Of a stretch of 64,000 nucleotides of DNA, positions 17,552 to 25,496 are shown in pieces. Source of the DNA: Peptococcaceae bacterium UBA4068. Its GTDB lineage: Bacteria > Bacillota > Dehalobacteriia > UBA4068. The stretch lies in contig DFZA01000010.1 of assembly GCA_002382665.1 (NCBI GenBank), positions 62,001 through 126,000 on the forward strand, written 5' to 3'. The stretch's first letter is position 1. Every line of letters begins with the position of its first letter. The notes below the pieces were generated by a model. That model saw only the letters and a list, made by a program, of their open reading frames with translations, did no database searches and was not told the DNA's origin. A program made the translations under genes and the position numbers.

Positions 17552-18799
17552 TTATCCCCATAAAGAACGATCATTATTAAACTTTATTGCATCGCCATTA
17601 AAATTAAATTCAGCCGCAGGCAAAACACTGCACTTCAAATGAATTCCTCTTCCATTATATGACTTGCGATAATTAGCGGTTATACGATCGGATATTAAGT
17701 TGCAATTTTCCATATTTGTTCCGATCAAAAGCACAAGAAACTGAGTAACATTGTATCTGGTATACATATCTCCACGCCGTAAAGAATTTTTTATAGAATC
17801 TGACAGGCATTGTGCTGCATATGAAAGCCGGTTATCAGACTTGGGCAAGTCGCCGCTTTTATTAGCCAGGTTGCAGAGCATTAAATAAACTGACTGACCG
17901 CTGCGCTCCATCATCCTTGAAACAAAACGATAGCTGTCAATAAAGCTCATCGATGTACAATAGTAGGCGCCTCTTAGCTCCGATTCCTCCTTGATTTCAT
18001 CTCTAATCTCTTTGATCGGCAATCTTTCATCCTTGAGTTTATCTGATATCTCGCCGAAAAGCGCTTTTAGCTCCGCCGATGGAGTAGTGTTCCAATCATC
18101 AAGAAGCATCTCTGTTGCAAAATTGTAGGCAATAAATGCATCTTTAATACGGCCTTCAGCAATAAGACATCTTATGTATATTATATGGAGCTCTTCCTCA
18201 AATGGGTAAATCCTCATGCCTTTTGAACAAAGCTTCAGCATTGTCTGATAATCTTCATTTTCCCTTAACAGTTCCCAAGCTCTCTTAAAACATTGCAGAT
18301 AGAGATTAGAATAGTAAGCGGAAACAACTGTCGCCCAATCATTTCCGGCAAGATTTGGCAGAAAATCACCATCATAAAGATCAATTGCGCAGGTATAAAG
18401 CTCAATCTTTCTTTGATAAGTCTGCCCAGGTTGCTTGGCTTGATTAACCGTTGTTTCGAATTGGTGGGAATCGATTTCACATGGTATAGTTGCATTCCAT
18501 CCATACATACCGTCGCTGCAGTATATATATTCCTGTTTTGGCAGTCCCAAATCCAGCAGAACCTTTCTCAAACGTGTCACTAACACCTGAAGCGCCTTAA
18601 CGGGATTATCGATCTCTTCATCACCGTATAACACGTCGATCAGCTTTTCCTTGGTAATGCTTTTGCCGCTATTCTGAATCAGGTACTGGAGCAAAAAGGA
18701 CGTCCTGCTACCATTGTATTTTTTAAACACAATGGATTTCCCACCGGCAGTAATAGAAAAACTGCCGAACATTTTTATCTTTAAAGACTTTTCATCCAT
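17552..18799 (-). CDS. BTAD-domain (SARP-like) transcriptional regulator
   Basis: A protein of about 415 residues. The N-terminal 95 residues are an OmpR/PhoB-type winged helix (LIQNSGKSITKEKLIDVLYG, ALQVLVTRLRKVL). Residues about 100-250 are a bacterial transcriptional activation domain with TPR-like helices (FEEELHIIYIRCLIAEGRIKDAFIAY). The C-terminal part, about 280-415, is uncharacterised. ATG 18799 is used; a TTG at 18814 is possible. There is no kinase or receiver domain, so activity is set by another signal. The gene is transcribed toward the unknown gene and the LPDTG gene and is likely their regulator. Confidence 0.85.
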   Translation of the reverse strand: MDEKSLKIKMFGSFSITAGGKSIVFKKYNGSRTSFLLQYLIQNSGKSITKEKLIDVLYGDEEIDNPVKALQVLVTRLRKVLLDLGLPKQEYIYCSDGMYGWNATIPCEIDSHQFETTVNQAKQPGQTYQRKIELYTCAIDLYDGDFLPNLAGNDWATVVSAYYSNLYLQCFKRAWELLRENEDYQTMLKLCSKGMRIYPFEEELHIIYIRCLIAEGRIKDAFIAYNFATEMLLDDWNTTPSAELKALFGEISDKLKDERLPIKEIRDEIKEESELRGAYYCTSMSFIDSYRFVSRMMERSGQSVYLMLCNLANKSGDLPKSDNRLSYAAQCLSDSIKNSLRRGDMYTRYNVTQFLVLLIGTNMENCNLISDRITANYRKSYNGRGIHLKCSVLPAAEFNFNGDAIKFNNDRSLWG

Positions 18800-19041
18800 C
18801 CGAACTTTTCCCAACCCAAATTATTCTTTAATAAATTAAAGTATCATTCATTAATAACCTTTAATTTATATTAAGTAATAATATCATAATTATCTAAAAT
18901 TGTCATTATTTTTTTTTACAATCCCAATTATAATGATCTCTATACTGAATCCGCAGAAGACCACTACCGTGCTGTCGTGATACAAATTATATTGAAAATT
19001 GTTTTATATATGGTATGATTTTGAAAGGAGGGCCGGAAAAC

Positions 19042-19725
19042 ATGAATAAAAGACGAATTGCAACAATACTTCTGGTTTCGGCCGGAACTATTTTGATAAT
19101 AACGGCGGCTATTCTTGAATATCAAGACTTCCCATGGGATGCTTTATTTAGCAGAAGCAACCAAAATTGGAGCGACGTTGCTGACCCCAAACCCATTAAT
19201 CTTGAAGATGGAGAAACTATCGTTAGTGATGATAATCAAGAACCTGCCGAGGACACATATGAAGGTACTGTGCTCCCAGGACAAATAGATGAGAATTCTA
19301 CCTCTACCGCACCGTCTGTTTTTGAACAGCTGGGGATACTTAAAATACCGGTTATAAACGTTTCGGCTTACATATTTGAGGGTACGCAAAAACAGCTAAA
19401 ATACGGCGTTGGACATGTTATTGGTACTGATGCGATTGGTGAGAAAGGCAATTGTGTAATTGCAGGACACAACTATCATCCCTTCCGTCATCTTAATCTT
19501 CTTAAGAAGGGAGACAATGTTATAATTAAAACTCCCCAAAACACTTATACTTATACAGTATATGATAGCTTCACCGTACAACCCCAAGAGGTTTGGGTAC
19601 TTGAAAATGTAAAGGACGAGGACTATGTGCTGACATTGCTGACCTGTACGCCATATCCTGCATCAACTCACCGTTTAGTCGTGCGCGCCCGTTTGTTAAA
19701 AATAAATGACGAACCTTTGCAATAA
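19042..19725 (+). CDS. Sortase (class D-like transpeptidase)
   Basis: A 227-residue membrane-anchored sortase. An N-terminal transmembrane helix (IATILLVSAGTILIITAAIL) is followed by an acidic linker and the catalytic domain. The triad is visible: His in CVIAGHNYHPF, Cys in LTLLTCTPYP, and Arg in HRLVVRARL. The LTLLTCTPY block is typical of class D. The start is ATG 19042 with AAAGGAGGG upstream, not the in-frame ATG at 19015. The LPDTG protein 2.4 kb away on the other strand is the natural substrate candidate. No second sortase is seen. Confidence 0.92.
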   Translation: MNKRRIATILLVSAGTILIITAAILEYQDFPWDALFSRSNQNWSDVADPKPINLEDGETIVSDDNQEPAEDTYEGTVLPGQIDENSTSTAPSVFEQLGILKIPVINVSAYIFEGTQKQLKYGVGHVIGTDAIGEKGNCVIAGHNYHPFRHLNLLKKGDNVIIKTPQNTYTYTVYDSFTVQPQEVWVLENVKDEDYVLTLLTCTPYPASTHRLVVRARLLKINDEPLQ

Positions 19726-19876
19726 TAGTTGGAACCGACTTAGCTTTTGTTGACCTAAACAAAAATAACATGAACCCTCTTAAAATCGATAAAACCCATA
19801 CTCTAATAAATAAAAAATTTATTTTTATATTTATATTGACAATTTATTCCAAAGATTGTAAAATAATAATACGATA

Positions 19877-19951
19877 ATAGCAAACTCATCGAAAGATGGG
19901 GACGCAAAGCCAAGGGTCTAAGGTCGCTAGATTATGACAGCCGGTTGCCGA
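19877..19951 (+). promoter_or_regulatory. c-di-GMP-I riboswitch aptamer, copy 1
   Basis: Carries the class signature: GCAAAC, a GAAA-capped P2, GGGGACGCAAAGCC, GGGTCTAAGG, and ACAGCCGGTTGCCGAA. It differs from copies 2 and 3 in its P2 arm (CTCATC-GAAA-GATGGG). Followed by terminator 1. Confidence 0.92.
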
Positions 19952-19973
19952 AACATTCATCCTTTTAAGATGA

Positions 19974-20008
19974 GTTCTATTCGACAACCGAATAGAACAT
20001 TTTTTATT
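19974..20008 (+). terminator. Terminator of riboswitch 1
   Basis: Stem GTTCTATTCG / CGAATAGAAC, loop ACAAC, followed by T-run. The loop side CAACCG can pair with CGGTTG at the 3' end of the aptamer, giving the antiterminator alternative. Confidence 0.88.
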
Positions 20009-20018
20009 TTCTAAAACG

Positions 20019-20096
20019 AAAAGGCAAACCCGTTGAAAAGCGGGGACGCAAAGCCAAGGGTCTAAGGTCGCCAGACTATGACAGCCGGTTGCCGAA
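20019..20096 (+). promoter_or_regulatory. c-di-GMP-I riboswitch aptamer, copy 2
   Basis: AAGGCAAACCCGTTGAAAAG, GGGGACGCAAAGCC and ACAGCCGGTTGCCGAA are all present. Its core is identical to copy 3 and starts 144 bases after the matching point of copy 1. Confidence 0.94.
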
Positions 20097-20118
20097 AATA
20101 TTCATCCTTTTAAGATGA

Positions 20119-20149
20119 GTTCTATTCGACAACCGAATAGAACTTTTTT
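20119..20149 (+). terminator. Terminator of riboswitch 2
   Basis: Same stem GTTCTATTCG / CGAATAGAAC as terminator 1, then TTTTTT. The preceding TCATCCTTTTAAGATGA hairpin is also repeated. Confidence 0.88.
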
Positions 20150-20168
20150 ATTCATTTAAATCAAAACG

Positions 20169-20247
20169 AAAAGGCAAACCCGTTGAAAAGCGGGGACGCA
20201 AAGCCAAGGGTCTAAGGTCGCCAGACTATGACAGCCGGTTGCCGAAA
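20169..20247 (+). promoter_or_regulatory. c-di-GMP-I riboswitch aptamer, copy 3
   Basis: Same aptamer as copy 2, shifted by 150 bases. Unlike the first two it has no terminator behind it, and the next gene starts 70 bases downstream. Confidence 0.94.
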
Positions 20248-20260
20248 TTGTTGTGTGAGA

Positions 20261-20308
20261 ACTCCTTTTTACTTGCACCATTTCGGAAAAATACAAGTAA
20301 ATGGAGGT
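20261..20308 (+). promoter_or_regulatory. Possible Shine-Dalgarno-sequestering hairpin behind riboswitch 3
   Basis: TTTACTTG (20269-20275) can pair with CAAGTAAA (20294-20301) and the adjacent ACTCC with GGAGGT, which is the ribosome site of the CAP gene. A second option pairs CCGAAAT of the aptamer end with ATTTCGG at 20280. This suggests translational control for the third switch; inferred by eye. Confidence 0.55.
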
Positions 20309-20316
20309 ACATACAA

Positions 20317-20847
20317 ATGAGGAAAACAATATCGAGTGTTATAATAATTTTACTTGCAATTGTGCTTTGCGCTGCGATATCCCCTTACGCATTGGCCGTG
20401 GACGAATCAACTGCTAATAACGCAACAATTAATTCGTCAACTGTACTATCCCCAGACATGGAATACAGGGCGGAGGTTTTAAGACTTGTTAATATTGAGC
20501 GTGCAAATGCAGGAGTTACAGGTTTAATTGAAATGAAAGCACTTCAGCCACTGGCCGATATTAGAGCTAAAGAATCGGCGACGAGTTTTTCCCATACCAG
20601 AACAAACGGAACCAGATTTTGTTCAATTTTCGCAGATTATTCCATTACCTACAGTTATGCCGGTGAAAATCTCGGGTTTGGGTTTAGTACGCCTGAACGC
20701 CTTGTAACTGCCTGGATGAACTCGGAATCACATCGCAGCAATATATTGAATGCGAATTTTAAATATGTAAGCGTTGGCTATTATAAAAACGCGAACGGCA
20801 AGATTTACTGCTCTCTGCTTTTCTATACCCCTAAAGCAACAAAATAA
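20317..20847 (+). CDS. Secreted CAP/SCP-domain protein under triple c-di-GMP control
   Basis: A 176-residue exported protein. Residues 1-27 are a signal peptide ending AISPYALA. Residues about 50-175 are a CAP (cysteine-rich secretory/PR-1) domain: EVLRLVNIERANAG, SFSHTRTNGTRFCSIF, GENLGFGF, WMNSESHRSNILNANFKYVSVGYY. The bacterial CAP residues His, Glu and His are present. Start ATG 20317 follows TGGAGG; an in-frame start further upstream lies in the riboswitch. No anchor is visible, so it is likely released or wall-associated. Function of bacterial CAP proteins is poorly known; some are adhesins or wall-active. Confidence 0.92.
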   Translation: MRKTISSVIIILLAIVLCAAISPYALAVDESTANNATINSSTVLSPDMEYRAEVLRLVNIERANAGVTGLIEMKALQPLADIRAKESATSFSHTRTNGTRFCSIFADYSITYSYAGENLGFGFSTPERLVTAWMNSESHRSNILNANFKYVSVGYYKNANGKIYCSLLFYTPKATK

Positions 20848-20891
20848 TAATTTGAATGCTTATTATCCTTCACCAAAAATCTTCTCCGAAG

Positions 20892-20928
20892 AATTGATCC
20901 GTGAAATCACTTATTTCACGGATTAATT
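20892..20928 (+). terminator. Terminator after the CAP gene
   Basis: GATCCGTGAAAT / ATTTCACGGAT hairpin with a T-containing tail, 45 bases after the stop codon. Confidence 0.8.
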
Positions 20929-21261
20929 CTTTGCCGCCCTCAGACATAAGTCTTTCTTTATAAATACATTACGCAACTCTCTCCCCAAAATATGTATTAC
21001 AATAAAAAGAGCAACGGGAAGCACAACATAATTGACAAGATAATATACGAATGTTATGATAACTGTATTATTGATAAGGATGTGTCTTTTTGGATATTGT
21101 TCTGTAAGGAACACGTAATTGCATATTAATTTTAAGGCGATAAATAACCGCTTTGGTTTATTATGTAATTTTGTTTGATACAGAACTGTGACAGATAGCA
21201 CTCGATATGTAAAAGTGACTGTTTGGGCATAGTTTGATACTATGCCCTTTTTCTGTATCAA
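20923..21261 (-). CDS. Doubtful small membrane protein or gene remnant
   Basis: An open frame of 112 codons on the minus strand with one clear hydrophobic segment (TVIITFVYYLVNYVVLPVALF) followed by a basic end. It has no convincing ribosome site, its first half lacks any protein-like pattern, and its codon use is like intergenic sequence. It may be the end of a decayed membrane gene. I recognise no family. Confidence 0.25.
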   Translation of the reverse strand: MIQKKGIVSNYAQTVTFTYRVLSVTVLYQTKLHNKPKRLFIALKLICNYVFLTEQYPKRHILINNTVIITFVYYLVNYVVLPVALFIVIHILGRELRNVFIKKDLCLRAAKN

Positions 21262-21319
21262 AGCGTGTTCCTAATCAGCGTTATTTAACTAAAAATATAT
21301 ATTGAAAGGAACATACATT

Positions 21320-22036
21320 ATGAAATATATTAAATCAGTAAAATACGATAAGAATTTTATTAAAAACAATATCATGGGGCCTAACCCCGCTAAATTATTG
21401 GAAGAACTGCTTTTACTCCATCCGCTTTCAACGACAGATACCGTTCTAGACCTCGGCTGCGGCCGCGGTGTTACTTCAGTTTTTGCGGCAAGGGAATACC
21501 ACGCCAGAATATTCGCCGCTGACTTATGGATATCCCCCACCGATAATAAAAAACGATTTGATGAAATGGGACTAACTTCGCAACAGATAATACCAATCAA
21601 GGTGGAAGCCCATGATCTGCCCTTTGCTGAAGAATTCTTTGACACAGTGATCTGCGTAGATTCTTATCATTTTTTCGGACTGGATAAAGACTATTTAGGA
21701 AAGCATCTGCTTCCACTGATTAAACATGGCGGCTATCTTCTCATCGTTGTTCCCGGGTTAAAGAAGGATATTCACGACAATATTCCTGTGGAGATGCTGC
21801 AATCCTGGCGCGCCGAGGATATACAAACCCTCCATGACATCGCATACTGGCAACAGATTATTACAGCGACAGAAAATGTTGAAATCGTATCATTTGAAGA
21901 AATGGAAAGCTTTGACGAATGTTGGGACGACTGGCTCGAAAGCGACAACGAATATGCGGTAAACGATAGAAAGGCTATGAATGCAGGTGCAGGCAAATAT
22001 ATGAATTTTATTGCCATGATACTACGCAGAAAATAA
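21320..22036 (+). CDS. SAM-dependent methyltransferase (class I)
   Basis: A 238-residue Rossmann-fold methyltransferase. Motif I is VLDLGCGRGVTS, an acidic end of strand 2 follows (IFAADLW), and the post-motif region AEEFFDTVICVDSYHFFG is typical of small-molecule methyltransferases. ATG 21320 has AAAGGAA upstream; a TTG 18 bases earlier is less likely. It is monocistronic, between terminators. Substrate unknown. Confidence 0.87.
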   Translation: MKYIKSVKYDKNFIKNNIMGPNPAKLLEELLLLHPLSTTDTVLDLGCGRGVTSVFAAREYHARIFAADLWISPTDNKKRFDEMGLTSQQIIPIKVEAHDLPFAEEFFDTVICVDSYHFFGLDKDYLGKHLLPLIKHGGYLLIVVPGLKKDIHDNIPVEMLQSWRAEDIQTLHDIAYWQQIITATENVEIVSFEEMESFDECWDDWLESDNEYAVNDRKAMNAGAGKYMNFIAMILRRK

Positions 22037-22139
22037 TTAAATGGTTATAAAACTATCATTCGAAACTAACATTAAAACAAAGCAGCTAGGTAAATCCTTA
22101 TATCACAAACTGTTCGTTTATATCAACAGTACGGACATA

Positions 22140-22174
22140 AATCACAGCCGCCGGTAAAACCGGCGGCTGTGATT
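22140..22174 (+). terminator. Strong terminator after the methyltransferase
   Basis: Perfect 15-bp stem AATCACAGCCGCCGG / CCGGCGGCTGTGATT, loop TAAAA, then T-run. Confidence 0.88.
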
Positions 22175-22242
22175 TTACACTATAAGGGTCTTTGTATAGT
22201 GTACGCCACGGTCGCTATGAAGTATCCTTTCCTACTTAAAAC

Positions 22243-22281
22243 CCTATGGGGCAGCGCGCGTTTCGTGCGCGCTGCCATAGG
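22243..22281 (-). terminator. Strong terminator at the end of the feo operon
   Basis: Long GC hairpin with arms CCTATGG-GCAGCGCGC and GCGCGCTGCCATAGG; on the minus strand it is followed by TTTTAAG. Lies immediately after the last feo gene. Confidence 0.82.
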
Positions 22282-22282
22282 T

Positions 22283-22459
22283 CTATTTCTCATGTTGGCG
22301 GCAATCACCACTCATAGGGCAGCCCGCGCAGTTACAGCCACAGGAGGTCTTACCTTTCTTTTTATCTTTGACCATGTGAACGATAATCAGAACCACAATA
22401 ACGAGCAGAACCGCGCAAACGGCGATGGAAGCTAAATTTTCCGTAATCCAGATCAGCAT
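22283..22459 (-). CDS. FeoB-associated Cys-rich membrane protein
   Basis: A 58-residue protein at the 3' end of the feo operon. One transmembrane helix (SIAVCAVLLVIVVLIVVH) is followed by a lysine-rich stretch and a cysteine cluster (SCGCNCAGCPMSGDC). This is the well-known small partner family that follows feoB in Clostridia and may take a FeoC-like role or pass iron. ATG 22459 is preceded by AAGGAGGGAG. Between it and feoB (22460-22616) a hydrophobic frame containing ILAILLIVVVK can be read, perhaps a remnant of a second such protein. Confidence 0.9.
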   Translation of the reverse strand: MLIWITENLASIAVCAVLLVIVVLIIVHMVKDKKKGKTSCGCNCAGCPMSGDCRQHEK

Positions 22460-22616
22460 ATTTCTCCCTCCTTATGGCCGATGATATGATATGTTTACTA
22501 TTTTCCATTTTTGAAAAGTCGGATGATGATTTTTTACAACCACGATCAGCAATATCGCCAGAATGAAAGGACCATGATATCGGCTGTTCCAAACTCAATG
22601 TTGATTGCCACAGTAA

Positions 22617-24779
22617 TTACGCAGCCATCCGATTTTCCGAATGCTCAACTAGTCTTAAGGACTGCTTATTCGGATCGCGCCGGAACAGGAGATAGAGAAT
22701 TAATGCCAGTACCGCGAAAGCAACTACCGTCGCAATACTGAAAGCGACCTCGCCCACGATCAGTCCGCCGATCTGATAGACCATCAGAGCAATGCAATAG
22801 GCCAGCACGTTCTGGAACAGGAGAGCAAACCAGAAGAACTTTCTGGAGCCTAGTTCCCTCGACAGAGTGGAAATTGCCGCCAGGCAGGGAGAATCAAACA
22901 GGTTGAAAAACAGGAAGGATACGGCCGCGATGCCCGTAGGAAAGAATGCCGCGAACTGCGCGTGCATGGAAGCGCCATATTCCTTGACCGATCCAAGACC
23001 AGACAGAACTCCCATGGTAGAAACAATGCCCTCTTTCGCGACAAAGCCGCTTAAGCTGGAGGCCACGGCCTGCCAGGTGCCGAAACCCAACGGCTTAAAT
23101 ATCCAGGAAATCGCGCCGCCGATGGTCGCCAGCAAGCAGTACTCAGTATCCACGAGGCCAAAGAAACCGTCCTGAATGCCAAAACTACCAAGGAACCACA
23201 TAACTGCACAACAAAGAAACAGGATTGTTCCAGCCTTTTTAAGAAACGCACAGACGCGTTCCCAAGTGCTAAGAAAAACGCCTCTCAGCGCCGGGAGATG
23301 ATACTGAGGCAGTTCCATAACAAAGGGAGCTGCTTCTCCGGCAAAAATTCTCATCTTCTTCATAATAATGCAGGAGATAATAACAATGGCTATGCCTGAA
23401 AAATACATAAGGGGAGCCATCCACCACGCACCGCCCATCAGAAAACCAGAGATCAGCGCGATGACCGGCAGCTTCGCGCCGCAGGGGATAAAAGTGGTCG
23501 TCATCATTGTCATCCTACGGTCTTTTTCGTTTTCAATCGTGCGGCTGGCCATGATACCCGGAACGCCGCACCCGGAAGAAATCAGAAAGGGGATGAAGCT
23601 TTTACCCGAAACACCGAAGCGGCGAAAAATTCGATCCATGATGAAAGCCACTCGTGCCATATATCCACAGTCCTCCAAAAACGCCAGTAAAATGAACACG
23701 ACAGCCATCTGCAGTGCAAAGCCAATGGGAGCGGCTAAGCCGCCGATAATGCCGTCCACCACAAGGGAGACAACCCAACCCGCCGCGCCGATGTTTTCAA
23801 GAAGACTCTGTACGCCAGGCTGTATCCATGCGCCGAAAAGCGTGTCATTTGCCCAGTCGGTAACGATGGTGCCCAGAGTAGTAACGGAAACATAGTAGAC
23901 AATAAACATGACTATCGCGAAGATGGGCAACGCCAGCCAGCGGTTGGTAATTACCCTATCGATCTTATCGGATGCGGAAAGCTTGACGACGTTTTTCTTC
24001 CTGTAGCAACTCTTGATTATCGACGCTATGTACACATACCGTTCGTTCGTTATAATGCTTTCAGCGTCGTCGTCGAGTTCATTTTCAGCTGCTTTAATGT
24101 CGTCTTCAATATGGTCAAGCACCGATTTATCCAGCTTTAACTGATTCAAAATTTTTTCATCGCGCTCAAAAATCTTGATGGCGTACCAACGCTGTTGTTC
24201 CTGCGGCATGTCGTGAACCGCCGCCTCCTCGATGTGGGCCAGAGCATGCTCGACCGCTCCGGAGAACGTATGCATTGGAACGGTCTTTGTGGATTTCGCT
24301 GCCTCGATAGCCGCTTCCGCCGCCTACATGATGCCTGCACCCTTTAAAGCGGATATTTCCACAACCTTGCATCCAAGCTGATGCGAGAGCTCCTCAACAT
24401 TGATTTTATCCCCGTTTTTTTTCACCACGTCCATCATGTTGACAGCGATAACCACAGGGATGCCAATTTCCGTCAGCTGGGTGGTAAGATAAAGATTCCG
24501 CTCCAGATTGGTACCGTCCACAATGTTGAGAACCGCACCCGGACGCTCGTTAATCAGATAGTCCCTTGCAACCACTTCCTCCAGGGTATACGGAGAAAGC
24601 GAATAGATACCCGGCAAGTCTATAATGATGATATCTTTATGATTCCTAAGTTTGCCTTCCTTTTTATCAACCGTAACGCCCGGCCAGTTGCCGACGTACT
24701 GATTGGAACCGGTCAGCGCGTTGAACAATGTCGTTTTGCCGCTATTGGGGTTGCCCGCCAGGGCAATTTTGATTGCCAT
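22617..24779 (-). pseudogene. feoB: Ferrous iron transporter FeoB, interrupted by an in-frame amber codon
   Basis: The frame encodes a full 731-codon FeoB if one TAG at 24324-24326 is read through. Codons 1-151 hold the G domain (GNPNSGKTT, DLPG, NMMD, SALKG); the rest holds the linker, Gate motifs (SSGCGVPGIMASRT, TTTFIPCGAKLPVIALI) and membrane helices up to the C terminus. Both parts are in the same frame and no residues are missing; the amber replaces what is usually a Glu codon after GIM, so a single G-to-T change explains it. ATG 24779 has GAGGAGG nine bases upstream. Either a recent null allele, a read-through case or a sequence error. FeoB imports Fe2+ across the membrane. Confidence 0.93.
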
Positions 24780-24851
24780 TTCCCAAATCCTCCTCTTCTT
24801 AGTTTGAGTCATCTAACTGCTTGTTAAAAAAATAATGGTTATCCCTTAAAA

Positions 24852-25073
24852 TCATTCGACCTCAATCATTTCCGTATCTGCCTTACGGATGGAAAGCTCA
24901 TAGCCGCGCACCGTTATCTCCACCGGATCGCCGAACGGAGCCACCTTGTGGACGTAGACGTCAATACCTTTGGTGATCCCCATGTCCATAATACGGCTCT
25001 TAACTGCGCCTTCGCCGTGAAGCTTCACAACTGTTACCGTTTCGCCAATTTTGGCATCCTTGAGCGTTTTCAT
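24852..25073 (-). CDS. feoA: FeoA domain protein (proximal to feoB)
   Basis: A 73-residue SH3-like protein with the FeoA pattern (AKIGETVTVVKLHGEGAVK, SRIMDMGITKG, VEITVRGYELSIRKADTEMI). FeoA is a cytoplasmic partner that modulates FeoB. It ends 72 bases before feoB and follows a second feoA gene, an arrangement frequent in Clostridia. Confidence 0.93.
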   Translation of the reverse strand: MKTLKDAKIGETVTVVKLHGEGAVKSRIMDMGITKGIDVYVHKVAPFGDPVEITVRGYELSIRKADTEMIEVE

Positions 25074-25095
25074 AAGCGCTTCCTCCCTTCCATTG

Positions 25096-25323
25096 TTATA
25101 TCATTATTTTGCCGGCAATCTCTTTGCTGATGGCAATGCGGGACTCCTTGATATTGACAATGACATTGCCTCCCATCATGGCAATCACCCTGACGTTTCC
25201 ACCGGCGACAAAACCGAGATCTTCCAGATGCTTTTTCACATCAGCCTTTCCGCCGATTTTTTTGATGATGTTATCCTCACCGACTGCTGCAAGCGTTAGC
25301 GGCATCATAACTGTCTCCTTCAT
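25096..25323 (-). CDS. feoA: FeoA domain protein (first gene of the operon)
   Basis: A 75-residue FeoA-like protein (MPLTLAAVGEDNIIKKIGG, KHLEDLGFVAGGNVRVIAM, VNIKESRIAISKEIAGKIMI). It is only distantly similar to the second copy, so the pair is old. It is the first gene after the operator region with DtxR-type boxes. Confidence 0.9.
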   Translation of the reverse strand: MKETVMMPLTLAAVGEDNIIKKIGGKADVKKHLEDLGFVAGGNVRVIAMMGGNVIVNIKESRIAISKEIAGKIMI

Positions 25324-25333
25324 ATTTCATTGA

Positions 25334-25406
25334 TTAGATCACTCTAACCGATGCCTCAAATAATTGGTTAGATCCCTCTAACTAATTATTAGTTTAATAC
25401 CCCTAA
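25334..25406. promoter_or_regulatory. DtxR-type operators in the feo promoter region
   Basis: Inverted repeats TTAGATCACTCTAA (25334-25347) and GTTAGATCCCTCTAAC (25367-25382), plus a weaker TTAG...CTAA site at 25389-25406. The first two are 33 bases apart, i.e. on the same DNA face. They match the half-site of iron-dependent DtxR/IdeR boxes. Confidence 0.75.
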
Positions 25407-25446
25407 CTGTATTTGTCAATAGGTTTAAAGAAATATTGTTTTTTTA

Positions 25447-25473
25447 GTTAGATTGTGTTAACCTATATATAAT
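25447..25473 (+). promoter_or_regulatory. Promoter and operator of the DtxR-type regulator
   Basis: Inverted repeat GTTAGATTGTGTTAAC (25447-25462) covers the -35/spacer region, with TATAAT at 25468-25473. This points to autoregulation. Confidence 0.6.
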
Positions 25474-25496
25474 ACCTGAATGAAAGTTGGCAAAAC

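Noticed and set aside
19877..20247. Three regular repeats of about 145-150 bases, CRISPR-like at first glance
   Set aside because: The repeats are about 75 bases with riboswitch sequence and share their spacers (terminators). They are c-di-GMP-I aptamers.
22169..22435. A plus-strand frame across the feo terminator
   Set aside because: It covers a strong hairpin and the reverse strand of the FeoB-associated Cys-rich protein gene, which is much better supported.
24324..24326. Pyrrolysine as an explanation of the feoB amber
   Set aside because: FeoB has no known Pyl site, the codon falls at a usual Glu, and other genes in the window use TAG as a normal stop (for example at 22283 and 31281).
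24146..24372. Arg/Cys-rich minus-strand frames around the feoB stop codon
   Set aside because: They are other-frame shadows; the feoB frame itself continues on both sides of the amber codon with conserved residues.
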